Source: Ptiloglossa arizonensis (lineage: Eukaryota > Arthropoda > Insecta > Hymenoptera > Colletidae). From it: 64,000 nucleotides of DNA. The stretch covers positions 109,427-173,426 of the forward strand of contig NW_027479255.1 of the NCBI RefSeq assembly GCF_051014685.1, read 5' to 3'. A model generated the notes under the pieces. It saw nothing but the letters and a program-made list of their open reading frames with translations, was not told where the DNA came from and did not search any database. Positions 14,512 through 30,800 of this stretch are shown here, piece by piece. Position 1 is the first letter of the stretch. Every line of letters begins with the position of its first letter. The position numbers and the translations under genes are program-made.

Positions 14512-14910
14512 CGTGTAACGTATAACGTATAACGTATAACGTATAACGTATAACGTATAAGGTATAACGTATAACGTATAACGTATAACGTATAACGTAT
14601 AACGTATAACGTATAACGTATAACGTATAACGTATAACGTACAACGTATAACGTATAACGTACAACGTATAACGTATAACGTATAACGTATAACGTATAA
14701 CGTATAACGTATAACGTGTAACGTATAACGTATAACGTGTGACGTATAACGTATAACGTGTAACGTATAACGTATAACGTGTAACGTATAACGTATAACG
14801 TGTGACGTATAACGTATAACGTGTAACGTATAACGTACAACGTATAACGTATAACGTATAACGTATAACGTATAACGTATAACGTATAACGTATAACGTA
14901 TAACGTATAA

Positions 14911-15659
14911 CTTATAACGTGAAACGTATAAAGTTTAACGTATAACGTATAACGTATAACGTATAACGTATAACGTGTGACGTATAACGTGTAACGCATA
15001 ACGTATAACGTATTACGTATAACGTACAACGTATAACGTATTACGTACAACGTATAACGTATAACGTATAACGTGTGACGTGTAACGTATAACGTATAAC
15101 GTGTAACGTATAACGTATAACGTGTGACGTATAACGTATAATGTGTAACGTATAACGTATTACGTATAACGTACAACGTATAACGTATTACGTACAACGT
15201 ATAACGTATAACGTATAACGTGTGACCTATAACGTATAACGTCTAACGTATAACGTATAACGTGTGACGTATAACGTATAACGTGTAACGTATAACCTAT
15301 AACGTGTGACGTATAACGTATCACGTGTAACGTATAACGTATAACGTATAACGTGTAACGTATAAGGTGTAACGTATAACGTATAACGTGTAACGTATAA
15401 CGTATAACGTATAACGTATAACGTATTACTTATAACGTGAAACGTATAACGTTTAACGTATAACGTATAACGTATAACGTATAACGTATAACGTATAACG
15501 TATAGAGTATAACGTATAACGTATAACGTATAACGTCTAACGTATAACGTATAACGTGTGACGTATAACGTATAACGTCTAACGTATAACGTATAACGTG
15601 TGACGTATAACGTATAACGTGTAACGTATAACGTATAACGTGTGACGTATAACGTATAA
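14911..15659. repeat. 1,148-bp-displaced duplicate, right copy
   Basis: Partner of 13763-14511, with markers at 14911, 15226, 15429, 15534, 15618 and 15639. A further CCTATAA at 15674, 448 bp after the one at 15226, shows that a shorter additional copying event follows directly. Confidence 0.85.
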
Positions 15660-15779
15660 CGTATAACGTGTGACCTATAACGTATAACGTCTAACGTATA
15701 ACGTATAACGTGTGACGTATAACGTATAACGTGTAACGTATAACCTATAACGTGTGACGTATAACGTATAACGTGTAAC

Positions 15780-16525
15780 GTATAACGTATAACGTATAAC
15801 GTGTAACGTATAACGTGAACGTATAACGTATAACGTGTAACGTATAACGTATAACGTATAACGTATAACGTATAACTTATAACGTGAAACGTATAACGTT
15901 TAACGTATAACGTATAACGTATAACGTATAACGTATAACGTATAACGTGTAACGTATAACGTATAACGTGTAACGTATAACGTATAACGTATAACGTATA
16001 ACGTATAACGTACAACGTATAACGTATAACGTAAAACGTATAACGTATAACGTATAACGTATAATGTATAACGTATAACGTATAACGTATAACGTGTAAC
16101 GTATAACGTATAACGTGAGACGTATAACGTGTGACGTATAACGTATAACGTATAGCGTATTACGTACAACGTATAACGTATAACGTATAAAGTGTGACGT
16201 ATAACGTATAACGTGTAACGTATAACGTATAACGTGTGACGTATAACGTGTGACGTATAGCGTATAACGTGTAACGTATAACGTATAACGTATTACGTAT
16301 AACGTACAACGTATAACGTATTACGTACAACGTATAACGTATAACGTATAACGTGTGACGTATAACGTATAACGTGTAACGTATAACGTATAACGTGTAA
16401 CGTATAACGTATAACGTGTGACGTATAACGTATAACGTGTAACGTATAACGTATAACGTATAACGTATAACGTATAACGTATAACGTATAACGTATAACG
16501 TATAACGTATAACGTATAACGTATA
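15780..16525. repeat. 8,959-bp-displaced duplicate, left copy
   Basis: Markers CGTGTAA (15800), the 6-bp unit CGTGAA (15814), AGTGTGA (16191), CGTATAG (16254) and CGTGTGA (16352, 16415) recur 8,959 bp later. This displacement is 7 x 1,280 minus 1, as expected with one 6-bp slip in between. Confidence 0.85.
15814..15819. other. Register slip: 6-bp unit CGTGAA
   Basis: This is the first change of 7-bp phase in the window. C of CG falls on positions equal to 1 modulo 7 up to here and to 0 afterwards. The identical 6-bp unit in the identical context occurs at 24773 in the duplicate displaced by 8,959 bp, so the slip predates the duplication and is unlikely to be a sequencing error. Confidence 0.93.
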
Positions 16526-16925
16526 ACGGTTAACGTATAACGTATAACGTATAACGTATAAGGTATAACGTATAACGTGTAACGTATAACGTATAACGTG
16601 TGACGTATAACGTGTAACGTATAACGTATGACGTATAACGTGTATCGTGTAAGCTATGACGTATAACGTATAACGTATAACGTATAACGTACAACGTATA
16701 ACGTATAACGTAAAACGTATAACGTATAACGTATAACGTATAATGTATAACGTATAACGTATAACGTATAACGTGTAACGTATAACGTATAACGTGAGAC
16801 GTATAACGTGTGACGTATAACGTATAACGTATAGCGTATTACGTACAACGTATAACGTATAACGTATAAAGTGTGACGTATAACGTATAACGTGTAACGT
16901 ATAACGTATAACGTATAACGTATAA

Positions 16926-19004
16926 CTTATAACGTGAAACGTATAACGTTTAACGTATAACATATAACGTATAACGTATAACGTGTAACGTATAACGTAT
17001 AACGTATAACGTATAACGTATAACTTATAACGTGAAACGTATAACGTTTAACGTGTAACGTATAACGTATAACGTATAACGTATAACGTACAACGTATAA
17101 CGTATAACGTATAACGAATAGCGTATAACGTATAACGTATAACGTGTAACGTATAACGTATAACGTGTAACGTATAACGTATAACGTGTAACGTATAACG
17201 TATAACGGTTAACGTATAACGTATAACGTATAACGTATAAGGTATAACGTATAACGTGTAACGTATAACGTATAACGTGTGACGTATAACGTGTAACGTA
17301 TAACGTATGACGTATAACGTGTATCGTGTAAGCTATGACGTATAACGTATAACGTATAACGTATAACGTATAACGTGTAACGTATAACGTATAACGTGTA
17401 ACGTATAACGTATAACGTATAACGTATAACGTATAACGTATAACGTATAACGTATAACGTATAACGTAAAACGTATAACGTATAACGTGTAACGTATAAT
17501 GTATAACGTATAACGTATAACGTATAACGTGTAACGTATAACGTATAACGTGAGACGTATAACGTGTGACGTATAACGTATAACGTGTAACGTATAACGT
17601 ATAACGTATTACGTATAACGTATAACGTATAACGTATTACGTACAACGTATAACGTATAACGTATAACGTGTGACGTATAACGTATAACGTGTAACGTAT
17701 AACGTATAACGTATAACGTATAACGTATAACGTATAACGTATAACGTATAACGTATAACGTATAAGGTATAATTTATAACGTATAACGTATAACATTTAA
17801 CGTATAATGCATAACGTATAACGTACAACGTGTAACGAAGAACGTATAACGAATAACGTAAAACGAATAACGTATTACATATTACGTATAACGTATAACA
17901 TATAACGTATAACGTATAACGTGTAACGTATAACGTATAACGTATAACGTATAACGTATAACGTATAACGTGTAACGTATAACGTATAACTTGTGACGTA
18001 TAACGTATAACGTGTAACGTATAACGTATAACGTATAACGTATAACGTATAACGTATAACGTATAACGTATAACGTATAACGAATAACGTATAACGTATT
18101 ACATATTACGTATAACGTATAACATATAACGTATAACGTATTACGTATAACGTATAACGTGTGACGTATAACGTATAACGTGTAACGTATAACGCACAAC
18201 GTATAACGTACAACGCATAACGAAGAACGTATAACGAATAACGTAAATCGCATAACGTATTACATATTACGTATGACGTGTAACATATAACGTATAACGT
18301 ATAACGTATAACGTATAACGTATAACGTATAACGTATAACGTATAACGTATAACGTATAACGTATAACGTATAACGTATAACGTATAACGTATAACGTAT
18401 AACGTATAACGTATAACGTATAACGTATAACGTATAACGTATAACGTATAACGTATAACGTATAACGTATAACGTATAACGTATAACGTATAACGTATAA
18501 CGTATAACGAATATCGTATAACGTACAACGTGTAACGAAGAACGTATAACGAATAACGTAAAACGTATAACGTATTACATATTACGTATAACGTATAACA
18601 TATCACGTATAACGTATTACGTATAACGTATAACGTGTGACGTATAACGTATAACGTGTAACGTATAACGCACAACGTATAACGTACAACGCATAACGAA
18701 GAACGTATAACGAATAACGTAAATCGTATAACGTATTACATATTACGTATAACGTATAACATATAACGTATAACGTATAACGTACAACGAATGACGTATA
18801 ACGTGTAACGTATAACGAATAACGTATAACGTACAACGTGTAACGAAGAACGTATAACGAATAACGTAAAACGTATAACGTATTACATATTACGTATAAC
18901 GTATAACATATAACGTATAACGTATTACGTATAACGTATAACGTATAACGTACAACGTATAACGTATAACGTATAACGTATAACGTATAACGTATAACGC
19001 ATAA
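16926..19004. repeat. Macro-duplication, copy 2 of 3
   Basis: Markers CTTATAA (16926), GCTATGA (17332), CGAAGAA (17836, 18536, 18844), CGCACAA (18193, 18669) and CGCATAA (18998) match copy 1 (from 10767) and copy 3 (from 25521) in order. The match ends just after CGCATAA, where copies 1 and 3 continue together and this one does not. Confidence 0.88.
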
Positions 19005-19382
19005 CGTATAACGTATAACGTATAACGTATAACGTATAACGTATAACGTATAACGAATAACGTATAACGTGTAACGTATAACGAATAACGTATAACGTAC
19101 AACGTGTAACGAAGAACGTATGGCGAATAACGTAAAACGTATAACGTGTTACATATTACGTATAACGTATAACATATAACGTATAACGTATAACGTATAA
19201 CGTATAACGTATAACGTGTGACGTATAACGTATAACGTGTAACGTATAACGCACAACGTATAACGTACAACGCATAACGAAGAACGTATGACGAATAACG
19301 TAAATCGTATAACGTATTACGTATTACGTATAACGTATAACATATAACGTATAACGTATAACGTATAACGTATAACGTGTAA

Positions 19383-19977
19383 CGTATAACGTATAACGTA
19401 TAACGTATAACGTATAACGTATAACGTATAACGTATAACGTATAACGTATAACGTATAACGTATAACGTATAACGTATAACGTATAACGTATAACGTATA
19501 ACGTATAACGTATAACGTATAACGTATAACGTATAACGTATAACGTATAACGTATAACGTATAACGTATAACGTATAACGTATAACGTATAACGTATAAC
19601 GTATAACGTATAACGTATAACGTATAACGTATAACGTATAACGTATAACGTATAACGTATAACGTATAACGTATAACGTATAACGTATAACGTATAACGT
19701 ATAACGTATAACGTATAACGTATAACGTATAACGTATAACGTATAACGTATAACGTATAACGTATAACGTATAACGTATAACGTATAACGTATAACGTAT
19801 AACGTATAACGTATAACGTATAACGTATAACGTATAACGTATAACGTATAACGTATAACGTATAACGTATAACGTATAACGTATAACGTATAACGTATAA
19901 CGTATAACGTATAACGTATAACGTATAACGTATAACGTATAACGTATAACGTATAACGTATAACGTATAACGTATAA
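19383..19977. repeat. Unvaried run of 85 CGTATAA units
   Basis: There are 595 bp without a single substitution, bounded by CGTGTAA on the left and GGTGTGA (19978) on the right. The GGTGTGA border is shared with the long runs at 34537 and 36287. Confidence 0.93.
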
Positions 19978-21349
19978 GGTGTGACGTATAACGTATAACG
20001 TCTAACGTATAACGTATAACGTATAACGTATAACGTATAACGTATAACGTATAACGTATAACGTATAACGTATAACGTATAACGTATAACGTATAACGTA
20101 TAACGTATAACGTATAACGTATAACGTATAACGTATAACGTATAACGTATAACGTATAACGTATAACGTATAACGTATAACGTATAACGTATAACGTATA
20201 ACGTATAACGTATAACGTATAACGTATAACGTGTAACGTATAACGTATAACGTGTAACGTATAACGTATAACGTGTGACGTATAACGTATAACGTATAAC
20301 GTATAACGTATAACGTATAACGTATAACGTATAACGTATAACGTATAACGTATAACGTATAACGTATAACGTATAACGTATAACGTATAACGTATAACGT
20401 ATAACGTATAACGTATAACGTATAACGTATAACGTATAACGTATTACGTACAACGTATAACGTGTAACGTATAACGTGTGACGTATAACGTATAACGTGT
20501 AACGTATAACGTATAACGTGTGACGTATAACGTATAACGTGTAACGTATAACGTTTAACGTATAACGTATAACGTATAACGTATAACGTATAACGTATAA
20601 CGAATAACGTATAACGTGTAACGTATAACGAATAACGTATAACGTACAACGTGTAACGAAGAACGTATGGCGAATAACGTAAAACGTATAACGTGTTACA
20701 TATTACGTATAACGTATAACGTGTTACATATTACGTATAACGTATAACATATAACGTATAACGTATAACGTATAACGTATAACGTATAACGTATAACGTG
20801 TGACGTATAACGTATAACGTGTAACGTATAACGCACAACGTATAACGTACAACGCATAACGAAGAACGTATGACGAATAACGTAAATCGTATAACGTATT
20901 ACGTATTACGTATAACGTATAACATATAACGTATAACGTATAACGTATAACGTATAACGTGTAACGTATAACGTATAACGTGTGACGTATAACGTATAAC
21001 GTGTAACGTATAACGTATAACGTATAAGGTATAACGTATAACGTATAACGTATAACGTATAACGTATAACGTATAACGTATAACGTATAACGTATAACGT
21101 ATAACGTACAACGTATAACGTATAACGTATAACGTATAACGTATAACGTATAACGTATAACGTATAACGTATAACGTATAACGTGTAACGTATAACGTAT
21201 AACGTGTGACGTATAACGTATAACGTGTAACGTATAACGTATAACGTATAACGTATAACGTATAACGTATAACGTATAACGTATAACGTATAACGTATAA
21301 CGTATAACGTATAACGTATAACGTATAACGTATAACGTATAACGTATAA

Positions 21350-24300
21350 CGTATGACGTATAACGTATAACGTATAACGTATAACGTATAACTTATAACG
21401 TGAAACGTATAAAGTTTAACGTATAACGTATAACGTATAACGTATAACGTATAACGTGTGACGTATAACGTGTAACGCATAACGTATAACGTATTACGTA
21501 TAACGTACAACGTATAACGTATTACGTACAACGTATAACGTATAACGTATAACGTGTGACGTGTAACGTATAACGTATAACGTGTAACGTATAACGTATA
21601 ACGTGTGACGTATAGCGTATAATGTGTAACGTATAACGTATTACGTATAACGTACAACGTATAACGTATTACGTACAACGTATAACGTATAACGTATAAC
21701 GTGTGACCTATAACGTATAACGTCTAACGTATAACGTATAACGTGTGACGTATAACGTATAACGTGTAACGTATAACCTATAACGTGTGACGTATAACGT
21801 ATAACGTGTAACGTATAACGTATAACGTATAACGTGTAACGTATAACGTGTAACGTATAACGTATAACGTGTAACGTATAACGTATAACGTATAACGTAT
21901 AACGTATAACTTATAACGTGAAACGTATAACGTTTAACGTATAACGTATAACGTATAACGTATAACGTATAACGTATAACGTATAGAGTATAACGTATAA
22001 CGTATAACGTATAACGTCTAACGTATAACGTATAACGTGTGACGTATAACGTATAACGTCTAACGTATAACGTATAACGTGTGACGTATAACGTATAACG
22101 TGTAACGTATAACGTATAACGTGTGACGTATAACGTATAACGTGTAACGTATAACGTATAACGTATAAGGTATAACGTATAACGTATAACGTATAACGTA
22201 TAACGTATAACGTATAACGTATAACGTATAACGTATAACGTATAACGTACAACGTATAACGTATAACGTATAACGTATAACGTATAACGTATAACGTATA
22301 ACGTATAACGTATAACGTATAACGTGTAACGTATAACGTATAACGTGTGACGTATAACGTATAACGTGTAACGTATAACGTATAACGTGTAACGTATAAC
22401 GTATAACGTGTGACGTATAACGTATAACGTGTAACGTATAACGTACAACGTATAACGTATAACGTATAACGTATAACGTATAACGTATAACGTATAACGT
22501 ATAACGTATAACGTATAACGTATAACGTATAACGTATAACGTATAACGTATAACGTATAACGTATAACGTTTAACGTATAACGTATAACGTATAACGTAT
22601 AACGTATAACGTATAACGTATAAAATATAACGTGTAACGTATAACGTATAACGTATAACGTATAACGTATAACGTATAACTTATAACGTGAAACGTATAA
22701 CGTTTAACGTATAACGTATAACGTATAACGTATAACGTATAACGTATAACGTGTAACGTATAACGTAGAACGTATAACGTATAACGTATAACTTATAACG
22801 TGAAACGTATAACGTTTGACGTATAACGTATAACGTATAACGTATAACGTATAACGTACAACGTATAACGTATAACGTGTAACGTATAACGTATAACGTA
22901 TAACGTATAACGTATAACGTGTAACGTATAACGTATAACGTGTAACGTATAACGTATAACGTATAACGTATAACGTATAACTTATAACGTGAAACGTTTA
23001 ACGTTTAACGTATAACGTATAACGTATAACGTATAACGTATAACGTGTGACGTATAACGTGTAACGTATAACGTATGACGTATAACGTGTATCGTGTAAG
23101 CTATGACGTATAACGTATAACGTATAACGTATAACGTATAACGTGTAACGTATAACGTATAACGTATAACGTGTGACGTATAACGTATAACGTGTAACGT
23201 GTAACGTAGAACGTATAACGTATTACGTATAACGTGTAACGTATAACGTATTACGTACAACGTATAAGGTATAACGTATAACGTGTAACGTATAACGTAT
23301 AACGTGTGACGTATAACGTGTAACGTATAACGTATGACGTATAACGTGTATCGTGTAAGCTATGACGTATAACGTATAACGTATAACGTATAACGTATAA
23401 CGTATAACGTGTAACGTATAACTTATAACGTGAAACGTATAACGTTTAACGTATAACGTATAACGTATAACGTATAACGTATAACGTACAACGTATAACG
23501 TGTAACGTATAACGTGTGACGTATAACGTGTATCGTGTAAGCTATGACGTATAACGTATAACGTATAACGTATAACGTATAACGTGTAACGTATAACGTA
23601 TAACGTATAACGTATAACTTATAACGTGAAACGTATAACGTTTAACGTATAACGTATAACGTATAACGTATAACGTATAACGTGTGACGTATAACGTGTA
23701 ACGTATAACGTATGACGTATAACGTGTATCGTGTAAGCTATGACGTATAACGTATAACGTATAACGTATAACGTATAACGTGTAACGTATAACGTATAAC
23801 GTATAACGTGTGACGTATAACGTATAACGTGTAACGTGTAACGTAGAACGTATAACGTATTACGTATAACGTATAACGTATAACGTATTACGTACAACGT
23901 ATAAGGTATAACGTATAACGTATAGCGTATAACGTATAACGTATAACGTGTAACGTATAACGTATAACGTGTAACGTATAACGTATAACGTATAACGTAT
24001 AACGTATAACGTATAACGTGTGACGTATAACGTATAACGTGTAACGTATAACGTATAACGTGTAACGTATAACGTATAACGTGTGACGTATAACGTATAA
24101 CGTGTAACGTATAACGTACAACGTATAACGTATAACGTATAACGTATAACGTATAACGTATAACGTATAACGTATAACGTATAACGTATAACATATAACG
24201 TGTAACGTATAACGTATAACGTATAACGTATAACGTATAACGTATAACTCATAACGTGAAACGTATAACGTTTAACGTATAACGTATAACGTATAACGTA

Positions 24301-24735
24301 TAACGTACAACGTATAACGTATAACGTATAACGTGTAGCGTATAACGTATAACGTATAACGTGTAACGTATAACGTATAACGTGTAACGTATAACGTATA
24401 ACGTGTAACGTATAACGTATAACGTCTAACGTATAACGTATAACGTGTGACATATAACGTATAACGTCTAACGTATAACGTGTAACGTGTGACGTATAAC
24501 GTACAACGTGTAACGTATAACGTATAACGTGTGACGTATAACGTGTGACGTATAACGTATATCGTGTAACGTATAACGTATAACGTATTACGTATAACGT
24601 ACAACGTATAACGTATTACGTACAACGTATAACGTATAACGTATAACGTATATCGTGTAACGTATAACGTATAACGTATTACGTATAACGTACAACGTAT
24701 AACGTATTACGTACAACGTATAACGTATAACGTAT
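21350..24735. repeat. 3.4-kb segmental duplication, left copy
   Basis: Markers CGTATGA (21350), CTTATAA (21392), AATATAA (22624), GCTATGA (23100, 23541, 23737) and later units recur at 27852 onward. Displacement is 6,502 bp, dropping to 6,495 between about 22850 and 23580 because one heptamer is lost and then another gained. Very few substitutions separate the copies, for example a canonical unit at 24171 against GGTATAA at 30673. The match ends where this copy goes to CGTGTGA (24738) and the other to CGTCTAA. Confidence 0.88.
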
Positions 24736-24738
24736 AAC

Positions 24739-25484
24739 GTGTGACGTATAACGTATAACGTGTAACGTATAACGTGAACGTATAACGTATAACGTGTAAC
24801 GTATAACGTATAACGTATAACGTATAACGTATAACTTATAACGTGAAACGTATAACGTTTAACGTATAACGTATAACGTATAACGTATAACGTATAACGT
24901 ATAACGTGTAACGTATAACGTATAACGTGTAACGTATAACGTATAACGTATAACGTATAACGTATAACGTACAACGTATAACGTATAACGTAAAACGTAT
25001 AACGTATAACGTATAACGTATAATGTATAACGTATAACGTATAACGTATAACGTGTAACGTATAACGTATAACGTGAGACGTATAACGTGTGACGTATAA
25101 CGTATAACGTATAGCGTATTACGTACAACGTATAACGTATAACGTATAAAGTGTGACGTATAACGTATAACGTGTAACGTATAACGTATAACGTGTGACG
25201 TATAACGTGTGACGTATAGCGTATAACGTGTAACGTATAACGTATAACGTATTACGTATAACGTACAACGTATAACGTATTACGTACAACGTATAACGTA
25301 TAACGTATAACGTGTGACGTATAACGTATAACGTGTAACGTATAACGTATAACGTGTAACGTATAACGTATAACGTGTGACGTATAACGTGTAACGTGTA
25401 ACGTATAACGTATAACGTATAACGTATAACGTATAACGTATAACGTATAACGTATAACGTATAACGTATAACGTATAACGTGTA
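24739..25484. repeat. 8,959-bp-displaced duplicate, right copy
   Basis: Partner of 15780-16525, with markers at 24759, 24773, 25150, 25213, 25311 and 25374. It has an extra CGTGTAA at 25388 and leaves the match shortly before 25485. Confidence 0.85.
24773..24778. other. Register slip: 6-bp unit CGTGAA (second copy)
   Basis: The phase moves from 0 to 6 modulo 7. It is the exact duplicate of the slip at 15814, 8,959 bp away. It explains why displacements that span it, such as 6,502 and 8,595, are multiples of 7 minus 1. Confidence 0.93.
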
Positions 25485-25520
25485 ACGTATAACGTATAAC
25501 GTATAACGTATAACGTATAA

Positions 25521-27672
25521 CTTATAACGTGAAACGTATAACGTTTAACGTATAACATATAACGTATAACGTATAACGTGTAACGTATAACGTATAACGT
25601 ATAACGTATAACGTATAACTTATAACGTGAAACGTATAACGTTTAACGTGTAACGTATAACGTATAACGTATAACGTATAACGTACAACGTATAACGTAT
25701 AACGTATAACGAATAGCGTATAACGTATAACGTATAACGTGTAACGTATAACGTATAACGTGTAACGTATAACGTATAACGTGTAACGTATAACGTATAA
25801 CGGTTAACGTATAACGTATAACGTATAACGTATAAGGTATAACGTATAACGTGTAACGTATAACGTATAACGTGTGACGTATAACGTGTAACGTATAACG
25901 TATGACGTATAACGTGTATCGTGTAAGCTATGACGTATAACGTATAACGTATAACGTATAACGTATAACGTGTAACGTATAACGTATAACGTGTAACGTA
26001 TAACGTATAACGTATAACGTATAACGTATAACGTATAACGTATAACGTATAACGTATAACGTAAAACGTATAACGTATAACGTGTAACGTATAATGTATA
26101 ACGTATAACGTATAACGTATAACGTGTAACGTATAACGTATAACGTGAGACGTATAACGTGTGACGTATAACGTATAACGTGTAACGTATAACGTATAAC
26201 GTATTACGTATAACGTATAACGTATAACGTATTACGTACAACGTATAACGTATAACGTATAACGTGTGACGTATAACGTATAACGTGTAACGTATAACGT
26301 ATAACGTATAACGTATAACGTATAACGTATAACGTATAACGTATAACGTATAACGTATAAGGTATAATTTATAACGTATAACGTATAACATTTAACGTAT
26401 AATGCATAACGTATAACGTACAACGTGTAACGAAGAACGTATAACGAATAACGTAAAACGAATAACGTATTACATATTACGTATAACGTATAACATATAA
26501 CGTATAACGTATAACGTGTAACGTATAACGTATAACGTATAACGTATAACGTATAACGTATAACGTGTAACGTATAACGTATAACTTGTGACGTATAACG
26601 TATAACGTGTAACGTATAACGTATAACGTATAACGTATAACGTATAACGTATAACGTATAACGTATAACGTATAACGAATAACGTATAACGTATTACATA
26701 TTACGTATAACGTATAACATATAACGTATAACGTATTACGTATAACGTATAACGTGTGACGTATAACGTATAACGTGTAACGTATAACGCACAACGTATA
26801 ACGTACAACGCATAACGAAGAACGTATAACGAATAACGTAAATCGCATAACGTATTACATATTACGTATGACGTGTAACATATAACGTATAACGTATAAC
26901 GTATAACGTATAACGTATAACGTATAACGTATAACGTATAACGTATAACGTATAACGTATAACGTATAACGTATAACGTATAACGTATAACGTATAACGT
27001 ATAACGTATAACGTATAACGTATAACGTATAACGTATAACGTATAACGTATAACGTATAACGTATAACGTATAACGTATAACGTATAACGTATAACGAAT
27101 ATCGTATAACGTACAACGTGTAACGAAGAACGTATAACGAATAACGTAAAACGTATAACGTATTACATATTACGTATAACGTATAACATATCACGTATAA
27201 CGTATTACGTATAACGTATAACGTGTGACGTATAACGTATAACGTGTAACGTATAACGCACAACGTATAACGTACAACGCATAACGAAGAACGTATAACG
27301 AATAACGTAAATCGTATAACGTATTACATATTACGTATAACGTATAACATATAACGTATAACGTATAACGTACAACGAATGACGTATAACGTGTAACGTA
27401 TAACGAATAACGTATAACGTACAACGTGTAACGAAGAACGTATAACGAATAACGTAAAACGTATAACGTATTACATATTACGTATAACGTATAACATATA
27501 ACGTATAACGTATTACGTATAACGTATAACGTATAACGTACAACGTATAACGTATAACGTATAACGTATAACGTATAACGTATAACGCATAACGTATAAC
27601 GTATAACGTATAACGTGTAACGTATAACGTATAACGTGTGACGTATAACGTATAACGTGTAACGTATAACGT
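25521..27672. repeat. Macro-duplication, copy 3 of 3
   Basis: Markers CTTATAA (25521), GCTATGA (25927), CGAAGAA (26431, 27124, 27432), CGCACAA (26788, 27257) and CGCATAA (27586) match copy 2, displaced by 8,595 bp and later 8,588 bp. Copies 1 and 3 stay matched beyond CGCATAA, into the canonical run. Confidence 0.88.
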
Positions 27673-27851
27673 GTAACGTATAACGTATAACGTATAACGT
27701 ATAACGTATAACGTATAACGTATAACGTATAACGTATAACGTATAACGTATAACGTATAACGTATAACGTATAACGTATAACGTATAACGTATAACGTAT
27801 AACGTATAACGTATAACGTATAACGTATAACGTATAACGTATAACGTATAA

Positions 27852-30800
27852 CGTATGACGTATAACGTATAACGTATAACGTATAACGTATAACTTATAA
27901 CGTGAAACGTATAAAGTTTAACGTATAACGTATAACGTATAACGTATAACGTATAACGTGTGACGTATAACGTGTAACGCATAACGTATAACGTATTACG
28001 TATAACGTACAACGTATAACGTATTACGTACAACGTATAACGTATAACGTATAACGTGTGACGTGTAACGTATAACGTATAACGTGTAACGTATAACGTA
28101 TAACGTGTGACGTATAGCGTATAATGTGTAACGTATAACGTATTACGTATAACGTACAACGTATAACGTATTACGTACAACGTATAACGTATAACGTATA
28201 ACGTGTGACCTATAACGTATAACGTCTAACGTATAACGTATAACGTGTGACGTATAACGTATAACGTGTAACGTATAACCTATAACGTGTGACGTATAAC
28301 GTATAACGTGTAACGTATAACGTATAACGTATAACGTGTAACGTATAACGTGTAACGTATAACGTATAACGTGTAACGTATAACGTATAACGTATAACGT
28401 ATAACGTATAACTTATAACGTGAAACGTATAACGTTTAACGTATAACGTATAACGTATAACGTATAACGTATAACGTATAACGTATAGAGTATAACGTAT
28501 AACGTATAACGTATAACGTCTAACGTATAACGTATAACGTGTGACGTATAACGTATAACGTCTAACGTATAACGTATAACGTGTGACGTATAACGTATAA
28601 CGTGTAACGTATAACGTATAACGTGTGACGTATAACGTATAACGTGTAACGTATAACGTATAACGTATAAGGTATAACGTATAACGTATAACGTATAACG
28701 TATAACGTATAACGTATAACGTATAACGTATAACGTATAACGTATAACGTACAACGTATAACGTATAACGTATAACGTATAACGTATAACGTATAACGTA
28801 TAACGTATAACGTATAACGTATAACGTATAACGTGTAACGTATAACGTATAACGTGTGACGTATAACGTATAACGTGTAACGTATAACGTATAACGTGTA
28901 ACGTATAACGTATAACGTGTGACGTATAACGTATAACGTGTAACGTATAACGTACAACGTATAACGTATAACGTATAACGTATAACGTATAACGTATAAC
29001 GTATAACGTATAACGTATAACGTATAACGTATAACGTATAACGTATAACGTATAACGTATAACGTATAACGTTTAACGTATAACGTATAACGTATAACGT
29101 ATAACGTATAACGTATAACGTATAAAATATAACGTGTAACGTATAACGTATAACGTATAACGTATAACGTATAACGTATAACTTATAACGTGAAACGTAT
29201 AACGTTTAACGTATAACGTATAACGTATAACGTATAACGTATAACGTATAACGTGTAACGTATAACGTAGAACGTATAACGTATAACGTATAACTTATAA
29301 CGTGAAACGTATAACGTTTGACGTATAACGTATAACGTATAACGTATAACGTACAACGTATAACGTATAACGTGTAACGTATAACGTATAACGTATAACG
29401 TATAACGTATAACGTGTAACGTATAACGTATAACGTGTAACGTATAACGTATAACGTATAACGTATAACGTATAACTTATAACGTGAAACGTTTAACGTT
29501 TAACGTATAACGTATAACGTATAACGTATAACGTATAACGTGTGACGTATAACGTGTAACGTATAACGTATGACGTATAACGTGTATCGTGTAAGCTATG
29601 ACGTATAACGTATAACGTATAACGTATAACGTATAACGTGTAACGTATAACGTATAACGTATAACGTGTGACGTATAACGTATAACGTGTAACGTGTAAC
29701 GTAGAACGTATAACGTATTACGTATAACGTGTAACGTATAACGTATTACGTACAACGTATAAGGTATAACGTATAACGTGTAACGTATAACGTATAACGT
29801 GTGACGTATAACGTGTAACGTATAACGTATGACGTATAACGTGTATCGTGTAAGCTATGACGTATAACGTATAACGTATAACGTATAACGTATAACGTAT
29901 AACGTGTAACGTATAACTTATAACGTGAAACGTATAACGTTTAACGTATAACGTATAACGTATAACGTATAACGTATAACGTACAACGTATAACGTGTAA
30001 CGTATAACGTGTGACGTATAACGTGTATCGTGTAAGCTATGACGTATAACGTATAACGTATAACGTATAACGTATAACGTGTAACGTATAACGTATAACG
30101 TATAACGTATAACGTATAACTTATAACGTGAAACGTATAACGTTTAACGTATAACGTATAACGTATAACGTATAACGTATAACGTGTGACGTATAACGTG
30201 TAACGTATAACGTATGACGTATAACGTGTATCGTGTAAGCTATGACGTATAACGTATAACGTATAACGTATAACGTATAACGTGTAACGTATAACGTATA
30301 ACGTATAACGTGTGACGTATAACGTATAACGTGTAACGTGTAACGTAGAACGTATAACGTATTACGTATAACGTATAACGTATAACGTATTACGTACAAC
30401 GTATAAGGTATAACGTATAACGTATAGCGTATAACGTATAACGTATAACGTGTAACGTATAACGTATAACGTGTAACGTATAACGTATAACGTATAACGT
30501 ATAACGTATAACGTATAACGTGTGACGTATAACGTATAACGTGTAACGTATAACGTATAACGTGTAACGTATAACGTATAACGTGTGACGTATAACGTAT
30601 AACGTGTAACGTATAACGTACAACGTATAACGTATAACGTATAACGTATAACGTATAACGTATAACGTATAAGGTATAACGTATAACGTATAACATATAA
30701 CGTGTAACGTATAACGTATAACGTATAACGTATAACGTATAACGTATAACTCATAACGTGAAACGTATAACGTTTAACGTATAACGTATAACGTATAACG

